From the NCBI RefSeq assembly GCF_032670585.1, contig NZ_JAVQHL010000002.1, positions 124,001 through 188,000 of the forward strand: 64,000 nucleotides of DNA, read 5' to 3'. Under the pieces are notes generated by a model. The model did not search any database. It was given only the letters and a program-made list of their open reading frames with translations, and had not been told where the DNA came from. Both the position numbers and the translations under genes were made by a program. Origin of the DNA: Ostreiculturibacter nitratireducens (GTDB taxonomy: Bacteria; Pseudomonadota; Alphaproteobacteria; Rhodobacterales; Rhodobacteraceae). The first letter of the stretch is position 1. Each line of letters begins with the position of its first letter. Positions 33,017 through 42,694 of this stretch are shown piece by piece.

Positions 33017-33700
33017 TCAGCAGCCGGTGCCGCGGATGATCACCGATACGGTCTTGAGCATCAGCTGCAGGTCGGTCCTGGCCGTGAGGGACTTCTCGTA
33101 GTCTTCGTCAAAAATGGCGCGCGCCGCGAACGAGGTCTGGTTGCGCTCGGACACCTGCCACGGGCCGGTGATCCCCGGACGAAGCCGGTAGTAGGCCTTC
33201 CCGGGATAGAGACAGCGCTGCTCGGTCATCATCGGACGCGGGCCAACGATGCTCATGTCGCCCTTGAGCACGTTCCAGAGCTGGGGCAGTTCATCGATCG
33301 AGAACTTGCGGATTATGCCACCAATGGCCGTGATCCGCGGATCGTTCCTCAGTTTCTGCGTCTCGTTCCATTCTGCACGTGCAGCGGGGTTCGAACTCAG
33401 ATACTGGCCGAGCTTCTCCTTGGCGTTCGGTACCATGCTCCGGAGCTTCCACATCCGGAAAACCCTGTTGTTCAGCCCCACGCGGCTTTGGGTATAGAAG
33501 GGGTTGTGCCCATCCAGGGCGATGATGACCGCAAACAGGAGAACCATCGGAACCACGGCCGGCAGGGCGAGAAGCACGAGGACGATGTCAACAGCTCGCT
33601 TGCCATAACGTGCATAGGGGCCTTGATGGCGGGCCGGAACTACGGCCGCACTGGACACAGGCTCAGAATTCAGTTCGTAGTTCCGGTAACTTACAGTCAT
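33017..33700 (-). CDS. Exopolysaccharide initiating sugar transferase (ExoY-like)
   Basis: A 227-residue polyisoprenyl-phosphate hexose-1-phosphate transferase. It has one N-terminal helix (AVDIVLVLLALPAVVPMVLLF) and the catalytic domain motifs KLRSMVPNA, SIDELPQLWNVLKGDMS with IVGPRP, and RLRPGITGPWQVSER. The short, single-helix form resembles ExoY, not the five-helix WbaP. It should load the first sugar phosphate onto undecaprenyl phosphate for the Wzx/Wzy cluster. A G-rich stretch directly precedes the ATG at 33700. It is separated from the co-polymerase gene by a 1-kb gap. Confidence 0.93.
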   Translation of the reverse strand: MTVSYRNYELNSEPVSSAAVVPARHQGPYARYGKRAVDIVLVLLALPAVVPMVLLFAVIIALDGHNPFYTQSRVGLNNRVFRMWKLRSMVPNAKEKLGQYLSSNPAARAEWNETQKLRNDPRITAIGGIIRKFSIDELPQLWNVLKGDMSIVGPRPMMTEQRCLYPGKAYYRLRPGITGPWQVSERNQTSFAARAIFDEDYEKSLTARTDLQLMLKTVSVIIRGTGC

Positions 33701-34734
33701 GATAACCCCCCCACTGAGGAACAAAACGCGAATTTTGACGTCCAGAGGCCCGTGGCGCAGGTCGGGCCAATCGGCCGCCAAAGATTAAAAATCTCCCAAT
33801 TTTTCTTAGTTCTACCATCTTCTCGCCTTATTTCTACATTGATCCACCTCAATGGGTCGAGCGAATCATTTCGATTGTGCGAAAAAAGGCACTATTGCTC
33901 CTCCTTGGGTTGAGTTCAGAATGAAAATACCCGTTCAGGTGTAAGCAAGACTCCGCGCACGCAACAATCTTCAAAACGGATCGGCGAATCGTTGCCGACA
34001 GGCGTTGCGCCTTGTTGCATGGGCGCGGGCTCTCAATGGGTCAAGGCGCGGCCTCCAGCCTTGTCGGAAGCCCAGCGCCAGCGTTCCGGTCCTGACCCGG
34101 CCCACCTGGACCCGTCGAGGGCCCGGTCGATGATCAGGCTGGAATACGGACCATTTCCCCCGTCATCGCGGAAAGGACGGCGGATGCTGCGCAGCAGCAC
34201 CGGACCGCATCATGTCTCCGTGGTGGAAAGGTTAGTCGTTCGTCGGACCAAGGTATTGACGGCCCCATCCTCCGGGCTGCGGGCCGGACAACCAGGCACC
34301 TGTTCTGTCGCGCGAGCGGAGGTTTCTGGCTTCGAAGTCACGTGCTCTCCGAACGAAGTCCCGCGCGTGGCTCGGCGAACCTCCGTCGTCCCGCTCGTTC
34401 GCCGCCCGTCGTCGCGGTTTCAACCCTGCAGGAAGGACAAGGTCGCTGACGCCGCCGCTCCGCCCAGGTTGACGATCCTCTCGCGATTCGAACACTGGCG
34501 TACTTTCGTGCGCTTTCCCTGTTTCGACACGTATCCACCGAGCCCGGCGTTTCGCTCTGGGACTGCGCCAAGAGGTCCGAATCGACGACCGTGTGAGTTT
34601 CCCCCGAACTGGTCCGGGGAATCCGCCTTAGGAGAGAAATCCATGGTGATCACGCCGGAAAGATCATCGGAGAACGGCGCGCCGAAGGCACAGAGGCATT
34701 CGGGCGCCGCTTTTCCGGCGACTGAGCGTCCGGA
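33701..34734. other. 1.03-kb stretch without a convincing gene
   Basis: The first 260 bp (to about 33960) are clearly AT-richer than the rest and probably hold the sugar transferase promoter, with AGATT-AAA-AATCT at 33782-33794. The remainder is GC-rich with no recognisable protein on either strand; a 780-bp open frame on the plus strand (33992-34771) is low-complexity and unlike any family. Short hairpins occur (for example AGGCG-TTG-CGCCT near 34004). A 42-codon frame with AGGAG (34643-34771) is noted separately. Confidence 0.5.
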
Positions 34735-34771
34735 TCAATCCGCCGCGCTCTTCGCCGCGGCCGGGAAGTAG
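34643..34771 (+). CDS. Candidate 42-residue ORF
   Basis: ATG at 34643 has AGGAG 8-9 bases upstream and opens a 42-codon frame, hydrophilic at first (VITPERSSENGAPKAQRH) and ending FAAAGK. Its last 37 bp are antisense to the 3' end of the co-polymerase gene. No relative is known to me and the case rests on the ribosome site alone. Confidence 0.2.
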   Translation: MVITPERSSENGAPKAQRHSGAAFPATERPDQSAALFAAAGK

Positions 34772-36879
34772 AGCGCGCGTTCCCCGAACCCGCTGATCCG
34801 CGCCGTATCGACCCTCGTGGCGATGACCGCCGATGGCGTTACGCCGACGTCCGAAAGAAGCTTCAGAGTGCTCGTCACCGCCTCGCGGGTCGTGGTGTCC
34901 CACCGGACGAACAGGAGGGACAAGTCCGCGACCCGGCAGAGCGATGCGGCGTCGATGCGATGCATCAGCGGCGCGGTATCCACCAGGATCAGGTCGAAGG
35001 TCTTGGACAGCTCGCTCAGCGCTCCCTCGAAGGCCTCCGCGGTGATCGGAGCGCCTTCGTTGTCGGCACAATTCGTGGCCGGCAGGACACTGAGCGTATC
35101 CCAGCCCGTCTTCACGATCGAACCCGCCCTTGCTGTCGGGTCGAGAAGCCCGGTGGCATCCGACTTCGCTCTGGACGAACCCGTGCTGTAGGGCGAGTTC
35201 CAGAAGTCGAGGTCGACGAGGAGGACGTTTTCGCCCGCTTCGGCATAGGCGGCCGCGAGCATCTGCATGGACAGCGTAAGGCCCTCTCCCGGATTGGCCG
35301 CGACGCCGGCGATGACCGTGGCGCGCTTGGCCGACTTGCGCTTCGTATCCGCACGATGCTGCGTGGAAGGCATCTGGGGATGCGCATCGACGCTCGCCGC
35401 CAGTTTCCTCGCGAACCTCATCATGCGCGGAGAGAAGGCATTCGGCCCGGTGGTCAGGGCGGATGTCGGAATCTCGACCTCCTCGGCCTGAGGTATCACG
35501 CCGATCAGCGGAAGCCCGGTCGCCTCCTCGTATTCCCTGACCGTCCGCAGGTGGTTCTGACGCAACTCGCGCAGGACCAGTACGAGCACCGCTGCGATCA
35601 TCACAAGGACCGCACTCTGGATCGCCATGACTTTCCGTTTCGGTTCCGACGGGTCCAGAGCGGGGCGGGCAGCGGAGATCACGCGCGCGTCGGCATCGAG
35701 ATACCGTTCCTGCTGTGTGCGGCGGCTCAGTTGCGAGACGAAATCCTGGTAGATCGCCTCGGCCACCGTGATGTCGTTCTCGATCCTGCTCGTCTCCGCG
35801 TCGTGGCGGGCCTGCTCCGTGAGGATTTCCCGCATGGATTCCAGTTCGTCTTCGAGAGCGATGATCTCCTGACGGATCTTGATCCGATCCGCCTGCATGG
35901 AATTGATCGTATCATCCAGGGCGGATTCGAGACGCGATGCGGCATCGGCGCTGCCCACTTCGTAGGCCTGAAGCGCGAGCGCAAGCGCCGACCCCGGCAC
36001 GGCAATCTCTCTTGCCGCGAGATCGAACCTGTCGATCGAACGCAGAACCTGCGCGCGGCCCAGTTTCGTCTCCATCACCGGCAGGGCCTCGTTCCGGTCC
36101 CGCAGGCGACGTTCGACCGTCAGGCTTTTCGCCTTGATAGTATTGACTTCCTCGGGCGAAAATGGCGCGGCGAGAATGTGACGTTCCAGCTTCACCGAGA
36201 GGTCGCTGAGGCTTTCCTGCATCTCGCTGGTCCGCTCGGTGAGCCACCCCTGCGAAAGCTCGAGAGAGCGGAGCTTGGCCGCCGTCGTCGTCTTCAGGTA
36301 TTCCTGCGCCAGCGCGTTCGCGAGATCCGCTGATTTCTTCGGATCGTTCGTGGTGAAACTGATCGCGTAGACGGCCGAAATCGTGCCGATCTGTTCGATG
36401 CTCCGCTTCTTGGCGACAGCCTCGATGGTCATTTCCCGGCGAACGAGAGCCTGCTGCTCTTCGCTGAGGTCCTCGTCCGTCGGCTCCGAATTCGCGCTGA
36501 AGAACTCCGGATCGTTCGACAGGTCGAACCGGTCCACGATGTGTTCGATCAGGTCCAGTGACCGGAGAACTTCGAGCTCGCTTTCGAGCGTCGTGGTCGA
36601 GGTCGGAAGTCCGGACACGACCGGCGCGAAATCGGTCGCGACAGGCGCGCGGGTGTCGATCATGACCTGGGCGATGGAGGTGTACTTCCTCTCCATCATG
36701 CTCGACAGGAGCAATCCGCCGATGCCACCCAACATGGCCGCCAGAATTATCCAGAAGATCCCGCGCTTGAGCGCCAGTGACAAATCCCTGACCAGGTGCA
36801 GCTCCGCTTCGCCCGCGTCCGCACCGAGATTCTGGGAGAGCAATTCCTTTTCGAGAAACCGCTCGTTCTCCTTGTTCAT
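34735..36879 (-). CDS. Polysaccharide co-polymerase with degenerate BY-kinase domain (Wzz/ExoP-like)
   Basis: A 714-residue PCP-2a-type protein: Wzz domain with first helix near residues 40-62, a long periplasmic coiled-coil part, second helix near 425-445 (IQSAVLVMIAAVLVLVL), then a cytoplasmic tyrosine-kinase-like domain. The Walker A loop reads ANPGEGLTLS, with Leu534 in place of the ATP-binding Lys; Walker A' is LLVDLDFWN and Walker B LILVDTAPL. No C-terminal Tyr cluster is present. It likely sets chain length and bridges to the export channel but probably has no kinase activity. ATG 36879 is preferred to GTG 36882. Confidence 0.88.
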   Translation of the reverse strand: MNKENERFLEKELLSQNLGADAGEAELHLVRDLSLALKRGIFWIILAAMLGGIGGLLLSSMMERKYTSIAQVMIDTRAPVATDFAPVVSGLPTSTTTLESELEVLRSLDLIEHIVDRFDLSNDPEFFSANSEPTDEDLSEEQQALVRREMTIEAVAKKRSIEQIGTISAVYAISFTTNDPKKSADLANALAQEYLKTTTAAKLRSLELSQGWLTERTSEMQESLSDLSVKLERHILAAPFSPEEVNTIKAKSLTVERRLRDRNEALPVMETKLGRAQVLRSIDRFDLAAREIAVPGSALALALQAYEVGSADAASRLESALDDTINSMQADRIKIRQEIIALEDELESMREILTEQARHDAETSRIENDITVAEAIYQDFVSQLSRRTQQERYLDADARVISAARPALDPSEPKRKVMAIQSAVLVMIAAVLVLVLRELRQNHLRTVREYEEATGLPLIGVIPQAEEVEIPTSALTTGPNAFSPRMMRFARKLAASVDAHPQMPSTQHRADTKRKSAKRATVIAGVAANPGEGLTLSMQMLAAAYAEAGENVLLVDLDFWNSPYSTGSSRAKSDATGLLDPTARAGSIVKTGWDTLSVLPATNCADNEGAPITAEAFEGALSELSKTFDLILVDTAPLMHRIDAASLCRVADLSLLFVRWDTTTREAVTSTLKLLSDVGVTPSAVIATRVDTARISGFGERALYFPAAAKSAAD

Positions 36880-37102
36880 CACTATGTACCTAACTCTTCA
36901 AAAATACCTGTGCCGACTGTATCGCATGGGGTCTGCAGCGCAACAAGGCACACAGGGGCGATCGATCCTGCCCTCACGGTTTGGCGCCTCTTCCGGCTTC
37001 CGCGCGGCTTCCTGACCGGAAGCGCGTCTAAGCGGTTGGCGCTCGGGACCCTTCTCTGCTAGCGTTGCCCTCAGTTGCCAAGTTTTTCGTTACCGTGGGA
37101 CT

Positions 37103-37927
37103 ATGCTCGATCATAGCAAGAAAATCTTTGAGAATGTGCAAGTTGCGGGGATTCCGGTCGCTTCCGTTTCCGAGAACGATCTAGTCCTGATGATGATCGA
37201 CGACTGTTTCCGCTTCCGCAGCGGAGAGCTGCCAAAGGCGCGAACTGTCGTCGATATCAACGGCCAGGCGATCTCGATGAAGGAAACCGATTCGGACTAC
37301 GCGCGCGCACTTGCGGCCGCCGACGTGATTCATGCCGACGGTCAATTTATCGTGTGGCTGTCCAGAATCCTGCCCGGACGCCCAATTCCCGAGCGAACGG
37401 CGACCACGGACCTCATCCATGCCTGCGCGAAAGCCGCCGAGGAGAACGGCTTGCGATTCTATCTTCTCGGCGCCACCGAGGACGTGAGCCGCCGCTGCGC
37501 CGAGGAACTCGTCCGCCTCTATCCTGGCCTCGACATCTGTGGACGCAGGAACGGCTTCTTCTCGGAGTCCGAGGAAGACGCGGTCATCGCCGATATCAAC
37601 GCAAGCGGCGCCGACATCGTCTGGGTCGGCCTCGGGAAGCCCAAGGAGCAGATCTTCACGATGCGGACCCGCGACAGGATGCGTTGCGGCTGGATCGTCA
37701 CCTGCGGGGGCTGTTTCAACTTCATCACCGGAGACTACAAGCGGGCGCCGCGCTGGATGCAGAAGGCGGGCCTCGAATGGTTGCACCGCATGGCGACCGG
37801 TCCCACATACCTCCTCAAGCGTTACCTCCTGACGATTCCGCATTCGCTGGCGGTCGTGTTCCGGGAGGATGTGCTCGGCCATTTCCGAAAACGGAAGAAG
37901 CCGGACGGCGAAGGCGCCGACAGCTAG
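37103..37927 (+). CDS. WecG/TagA/CpsF-family (GT26) glycosyltransferase
   Basis: A 274-residue GT26 enzyme. Conserved elements are DINGQAI, AADVIHADGQFIVW, ERTATTDLIHA, FYLLGATEDV and the donor-site VWVGLGKPKEQIF. Such enzymes add ManNAc, ManNAcA or glucose to undecaprenyl-PP-sugar, usually as the second sugar of a repeat unit. It is divergent from the co-polymerase gene across a 220-bp intergenic region and is the first gene of the plus-strand GT26-GT2-GT2-wzy-wzx-GH9 run. Confidence 0.92.
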   Translation: MLDHSKKIFENVQVAGIPVASVSENDLVLMMIDDCFRFRSGELPKARTVVDINGQAISMKETDSDYARALAAADVIHADGQFIVWLSRILPGRPIPERTATTDLIHACAKAAEENGLRFYLLGATEDVSRRCAEELVRLYPGLDICGRRNGFFSESEEDAVIADINASGADIVWVGLGKPKEQIFTMRTRDRMRCGWIVTCGGCFNFITGDYKRAPRWMQKAGLEWLHRMATGPTYLLKRYLLTIPHSLAVVFREDVLGHFRKRKKPDGEGADS

Positions 37928-37947
37928 GTGCAGAGGGACGGCTGGCC

Positions 37948-38910
37948 ATGACCGTGGAAACCGATCAGGCGATACCGCGCGCGACCATTTGCATCGCGAC
38001 ATTCAGGCGCCCGGCCGGGCTTCGCGCCCTGCTGCAAAGTCTCAATGCGCTGGAATTCAGGACGATGCGGCCCGAGGTGTCGCTGGTGATCGTGGACAAC
38101 GATCCCGAAAACCCCGCCTCGCGCGAACTTGGCGACGTCGCGGCCCTCTCGCGGTGGCCAGCAACATACGTGATGGAGCCCACCCGGGGCATCGTGGCCG
38201 CCCGCAACCGCGCGCTTGCCGAAGCGCCGCCCGACACCGACTTCATCGTCTTCGTCGACGACGACGAGACCGTGGTGCCGGGATGGCTGGAGGCGCTGAT
38301 CCGCACCAAGCTCAACACCGGGGCCACGGCCGTTCAGGGTCCGATGGTTCCTCGCTACGAGGTCGAGCCGCCCCCCTGGATGCGGGCGCTTCGTATCTTC
38401 GACATCGGCCCTTTCGAGCAAGGCGAGCGCCTCAACTTCGCCGCCACCGGAAATTCGCTCGTGGATGCGGCCTTCCTGCGGCACCACGACCTGCGCTTCG
38501 ACCCCCGCTTCAACCAGACGGGCGGCGAGGACGAGGAATTCTATGGCCGCATCCGGAATGCGGGCGGCGTCATCCGCGCGGCGGCCGAGGCGGTCGCCTA
38601 TGACGAGGTTCCCGCCGCACGCATGAACCTGCGCTGGGTCCTGCGCCGGTCCTTCCGGATGGGCAACACGCTGGGCCGCGTCGCCCTCCTGCGTCGCAGG
38701 GGCCGTTTCATGCGCTTCCTCAAGGGCTTCGGCGCCGGCGGACGCGGCGTTCTGCTGTTCGCGGCCTTCGGCCTCTTCTCAGAGCCAAAGCGCATCCGCG
38801 GAATGATGGAGATCTGGCGCGGCGCGGGGATGCTCGCGGCATTCGCCAATCGGCATTTCCAGGAATACAGCCCGGCCATCGTGGCCAAGGACAGAAACCC
38901 GGTGGCCTGA
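37948..38910 (+). CDS. GT2-family glycosyltransferase
   Basis: A 320-residue GT-A transferase with ATICIATFRRPAGL at the N-terminus, IVDNDPEN, the divalent-metal DXD-type FVDDDETVVPGWL and the acceptor-side GGEDEEFYGRI. It has a C-terminal amphipathic or membrane-associated segment (RGVLLFAAFGLF). The ATG at 37948 is chosen; the same frame is open far upstream only as a shadow of the GT26 gene. It lies 20 bp after that gene and 1 bp before the next GT2, so it extends the repeat unit. Confidence 0.9.
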   Translation: MTVETDQAIPRATICIATFRRPAGLRALLQSLNALEFRTMRPEVSLVIVDNDPENPASRELGDVAALSRWPATYVMEPTRGIVAARNRALAEAPPDTDFIVFVDDDETVVPGWLEALIRTKLNTGATAVQGPMVPRYEVEPPPWMRALRIFDIGPFEQGERLNFAATGNSLVDAAFLRHHDLRFDPRFNQTGGEDEEFYGRIRNAGGVIRAAAEAVAYDEVPAARMNLRWVLRRSFRMGNTLGRVALLRRRGRFMRFLKGFGAGGRGVLLFAAFGLFSEPKRIRGMMEIWRGAGMLAAFANRHFQEYSPAIVAKDRNPVA

Positions 38911-38911
38911 G

Positions 38912-39841
38912 ATGAACGGCCCGGTCTCCAGCCCCCGCTTTGCGGTCATCATCCCGGCCAGGAATGCAGAAGCCTACCTGGGCGAGACGCTCGACAGCCT
39001 CGATGCGCAAACCGACCGCGATTTCGAGGTGGTCGTGGTCGACGACGGCTCGACCGACGCGACGGCCGCGATCGCACGCGAGCACGGGGACCGCGATCCG
39101 CGCTTCGGGACGATTGCCGGCCCCAGCCGCGGCGTCAGCGCCGCGCGCAACCTCGGGCTGTCGCACTCCACCGCCCCCGTTGTTCTGTTCCTCGACGCCG
39201 ACGACCTGCTTCTGCCCGACAGCCTCGCGCGGTTCCGCGCGGCGCTCGATGCCTCCGATGCGCCGGCGGCGCTGGGCGTCGTCGCACGGATCGCGGAGGA
39301 CGGATCGCCCCTTCCCGGCAACGACAACGTCGCGCTTGCGGGTACGGACGACCATCTTACGAAACTGCTGCAGAAGAACTTCGTCGTGAACGGCGGCGCG
39401 CTCGCGATCCGTCGGGAAACGATCGAAGCCAGCGGCGGCTACGACACCGATCTTGCCTATGGCGAGGATTGGGAATTCTGGTGCCGGCTGGCGGAACGGG
39501 GCGACTTCGCGCTGATTCCGGGTGCCCCGGTCCTGTCCTACCGTCAGAGGGCGAGCGGCGCGAACTACCGCGCGCGGGGGTCGGTGCTTGCCCGAAATGT
39601 GCCCTGCCTGATGAAGATCTCCGCCAACAGGTCGCTCAGGAGCCGCTACGGGCGCGAGCTGGACCGGATCCTTCGCAAGCGCCAGATCGACATCTTCTGG
39701 TCGGGCGTGCGCAGCGAATTCCAGTTCGGAAGCAGGCTGCGCGCACTCGTGATCGCATTCGGCGGCATTCTGCTGTATCCGGACAGTATCGCCCGGCCGA
39801 GCCTGGCCCTCCGCTTTATCAGGAGCCTTGGTAGCAAGTGA
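38912..39841 (+). CDS. GT2-family glycosyltransferase
   Basis: A 309-residue GT-A transferase: VIIPARNAEAYLGETLDSL, VVVDDGSTDAT, the DXD-like FLDADDLLLP and GGYDTDLAYGEDWEFWCRL near the catalytic base. The C-terminal part is basic and may be membrane-associated. It starts one base after the upstream GT2 stop, and its own stop overlaps the wzy start (TGATG). It adds another sugar to the lipid-linked repeat unit; donor unknown. Confidence 0.92.
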   Translation: MNGPVSSPRFAVIIPARNAEAYLGETLDSLDAQTDRDFEVVVVDDGSTDATAAIAREHGDRDPRFGTIAGPSRGVSAARNLGLSHSTAPVVLFLDADDLLLPDSLARFRAALDASDAPAALGVVARIAEDGSPLPGNDNVALAGTDDHLTKLLQKNFVVNGGALAIRRETIEASGGYDTDLAYGEDWEFWCRLAERGDFALIPGAPVLSYRQRASGANYRARGSVLARNVPCLMKISANRSLRSRYGRELDRILRKRQIDIFWSGVRSEFQFGSRLRALVIAFGGILLYPDSIARPSLALRFIRSLGSK

Positions 39842-41169
39842 TGACGGAACGGTACCTATCGCTTTCCACGATGCGCAGGGCGGTCACCCACGAGATCGCG
39901 GGACTGGCCTACGTCATGGCGGTGATCTTCCTGATCGGCAGCGACTTCTTCAACATCGTCGTCGGTCCCGGCCCGGTCACCGCCGGCGGGCGGATGGCGA
40001 TGCTCGGCCTGCTGGTCGTCTGGATCGTGCGCAACCTGCCGTCCCTTGTCCGTGGCCTCGTTTCCGCGCCCGAACTCACGGCTTTCATCGGGCTGGCGAT
40101 GATTTCCCTGTTGTGGAGCGCATATCCCGAGGTGACCCTGGACAAGCTCTATTCCCTTGTCATCACGACGTTCGCAGCGATGACCCTCGGCGGCAAGGTC
40201 TCACTCCGGACGTTGTTCATCGCGCTCGGCATTCTGGCGCTTTACGTCGTCGTGGCGAGTTTCGGTGCGATTGCCGCGATCCCCGAAGCGCGTGGCATTC
40301 CGCCCTGGGACAACGCCTGGCGCGGCGTCTTCAATCACAAGAACGGGCTCGGCGGGGCCAGCATGTTCATGCTCATCTACTCGAGCGCAGCATTCATGGT
40401 GACCACGGGGCGAGCCAGGACGATGTTCCTGCTTGTCGCGATCGGCTCGGCGACGCTGCTCCTGGCCTCCCAGTCTCGCACCTCCCAGATCCTCGCCCTC
40501 CTCTCCGTGGGTGCGCTTTTCATCGGGCTGGCGCATCGCCGCTGGGCCACGGTCTGGGCCATGAGCCATCTTGTGATCGTTTCGATGGTGGTCGGCGGAG
40601 CCTATGTCCTGTTCGCCAGCAGGGCGGTCGATCCGGTCTTCGACCTGATCGGACGGGAGCCGACCCTGTCCGGGCGCCTGCCGCTGTGGGCGATCACCTG
40701 GCCGCACGTCGTCGACCGTCTCTGGCTCGGCCACGGTTACAGCGCCTTCTGGGTGCCGACGTCGCAAAGCGTCATCGATCTTTCCCGCAGCCCGACCATC
40801 GGCTACATCCCCTGGTATTCCCACAACGGACTGATCGAGACGCTCCTGAACACGGGCGTCATCGGCCTTGCCCTCTTCGTCGGTCACCTGCTGCGGACCT
40901 TCTCCGCGATATTCAACGGCTTCCGCATCCGGGAGACGCGGCACCTGATCATCGTCGCCCACGTGATCATCGTCGGTTTCCTCCTTCTGAATGTCACCGA
41001 AAGCAGCGTCCTTTCGCGTGAAAGCCTGACGTGGATGGTCTTCGTGGCGCTGTCGACCAAGCTTGCCGTGATAGGCAACGCGGCCAAGCGCAGCTTGCGA
41101 CGGCCGGTCAGCCTCACCATGCGGAGGCCCGAGTCGGTCGAGCCTGCCATTGCCCAGGCCGGCTCCTGA
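39841..41169 (+). CDS. O-antigen ligase/polymerase-family protein (Wzy-like)
   Basis: A 442-residue polytopic membrane protein with about 11 helices. The large periplasmic loop carries NHKNGLGGASMFM, the Wzy_C-family motif, and SHNGLIETLLNTGVIGLAL downstream. In a Wzx/Wzy cluster with initiating transferase, co-polymerase and flippase, it is the probable polymerase that joins flipped repeat units. ATG at 39841 overlaps the GT2 stop; its stop overlaps the wzx start. Confidence 0.9.
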   Translation: MTERYLSLSTMRRAVTHEIAGLAYVMAVIFLIGSDFFNIVVGPGPVTAGGRMAMLGLLVVWIVRNLPSLVRGLVSAPELTAFIGLAMISLLWSAYPEVTLDKLYSLVITTFAAMTLGGKVSLRTLFIALGILALYVVVASFGAIAAIPEARGIPPWDNAWRGVFNHKNGLGGASMFMLIYSSAAFMVTTGRARTMFLLVAIGSATLLLASQSRTSQILALLSVGALFIGLAHRRWATVWAMSHLVIVSMVVGGAYVLFASRAVDPVFDLIGREPTLSGRLPLWAITWPHVVDRLWLGHGYSAFWVPTSQSVIDLSRSPTIGYIPWYSHNGLIETLLNTGVIGLALFVGHLLRTFSAIFNGFRIRETRHLIIVAHVIIVGFLLLNVTESSVLSRESLTWMVFVALSTKLAVIGNAAKRSLRRPVSLTMRRPESVEPAIAQAGS

Positions 41170-42584
41170 TGGCGTGGTTCTTCCTTCCGCGCATCCTGGC
41201 CGCGGCGATGACACTGGTCGTGCTCATCGTCCTGACGCGCATTCTCGGCCCGACGGATTACGGCCGATACAACATCATCATGGTCTACGGCACCGTGGGC
41301 TTTTCGGGGATCTTCGCCTGGCTCGCCGCCGCGATGACGCGTTTCCACTCGGCTCCCGAGTTCGATGGAAAGGCGGTGGCAATCGCGCTCGGAACCGGTC
41401 TCCGGTTGAGCCTCGCGCTCGTGCCAATCGCGATCCTCGGGTATCTCCTGCTTCCGGAATCGTTCCGCTTCGTCGTGGTGCTGGGAGCGATCTTCTGCCT
41501 GTCGCACGCGGTCCATGAAATCGGCCTCGTCGGGCTTCGCGTCTATGGTGCGGGCCCGACCTTCGCCATCATGGCGCTCCTGCGGCCGGCGCTCGGCGTC
41601 GCCCTCGTGATGGCGTTCGTCCACATGGGCGGAGGTTACGCAAGCGCGCTCATGGGCATGGCGGCGGGGTCGGCCGTCACTGGCATCTACGCGCTCTGGA
41701 TCGTCTACCGGTTCTCGGGGATCGCTCCCCCGAACCGCGTCGCGCTCAGGAACTTCTTCACCTTCGGCGCGCCGCTCGCGGTCGTCTCCTCGGGCACGAT
41801 GCTTTACGCGCTTCTGTCCCAGTCCTCGCTGGCTGGTCTGTCGGGCCTCGACACCGTCGGCATCTTCGCCGCAGCGCTGACGCTCTCCATGAGGGCGATC
41901 GGCATGCCGATGAGCATGCTGTCCGTCGCCTCCGCCGCGACGATATTCCAGTCCTTCGAGGAACACGGCCTCGAGGAATCCAACCGCGAACTCGCGCGCC
42001 ACTTTTCGCTTCTAATGCTCGTGTCCGTTCCGGTGGCCGCAACGATGATCTTCGCCAACGACACGGTCACGAAGGTGGTTTTCGAGGGCGTATTCCAGTG
42101 GGAAGTGTCGAAACACCTGCCACTTCTCGCCCTGGCCGCCTTTCTCAGCGGCGTGCAGGGGTGCTACTACGACTACGCCTTCACGCTGGCCCGCAAGACC
42201 GACCTCCAGCTCTATATCATGGGCGGCCTCATCGCGGTCCATGCGGCCGCCTCGTTCGGCCTCGTCTGGATTCTCGGCCCGATCGGGGCGTCCTGGGCGG
42301 CGCTCTTGACCGCGGTTCTGGGCCTTGTGACCTATGCCTACCTTGGGAACCTCATCCGACCCATTTCGCTGCCCGCCGACGAGGTCCGGACCATGGGGCT
42401 GGCAACGCTCGTGTATGCTCCGTTCGCGATCCTCGCCGACAACATGGACTCCATCGCCACCGCCCTTCTGCTGCTGACGGTCGGGGGGATCACGGCCCTG
42501 GTCGTGCTTTACATCGCCGGCCACCAGGGCCTTCGGATCGTCGTCGGCCGCCTGCCCGGCGCGCAGCGGCGTTGGGAGGAGTGA
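41169..42584 (+). CDS. Polysaccharide flippase (Wzx-like, MOP superfamily)
   Basis: A 471-residue, 12-14-helix membrane protein beginning WFFLPRILAAAMTLVVLIVLTR-ILGPTDYGRYN, the usual N-terminus of polysaccharide-biosynthesis flippases. It would move the undecaprenyl-PP-linked repeat unit across the inner membrane. ATG at 41169 overlaps the wzy stop; the open frame upstream is a shadow of wzy. The GH9 gene follows after 110 bp. Confidence 0.92.
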   Translation: MAWFFLPRILAAAMTLVVLIVLTRILGPTDYGRYNIIMVYGTVGFSGIFAWLAAAMTRFHSAPEFDGKAVAIALGTGLRLSLALVPIAILGYLLLPESFRFVVVLGAIFCLSHAVHEIGLVGLRVYGAGPTFAIMALLRPALGVALVMAFVHMGGGYASALMGMAAGSAVTGIYALWIVYRFSGIAPPNRVALRNFFTFGAPLAVVSSGTMLYALLSQSSLAGLSGLDTVGIFAAALTLSMRAIGMPMSMLSVASAATIFQSFEEHGLEESNRELARHFSLLMLVSVPVAATMIFANDTVTKVVFEGVFQWEVSKHLPLLALAAFLSGVQGCYYDYAFTLARKTDLQLYIMGGLIAVHAAASFGLVWILGPIGASWAALLTAVLGLVTYAYLGNLIRPISLPADEVRTMGLATLVYAPFAILADNMDSIATALLLLTVGGITALVVLYIAGHQGLRIVVGRLPGAQRRWEE

Positions 42585-42694
42585 CAGCGTTTGACTCTGG
42601 AGCACGGATTCTTAACCTGTCGCCAAGAGGTGGCCGACAAGCCCATCGGCAGCCGACGTCCGGAAACGGACTGGAAGGGGAACTGGAGTATCAA

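Noticed and set aside
33992..34771. 259-codon plus-strand open frame in the 1-kb gap
   Set aside because: Low-complexity, Arg/Pro/Ser-rich translation with no recognisable motif and no ribosome site at its start. Only its last 42 codons have a good ribosome site and are listed as a weak candidate.
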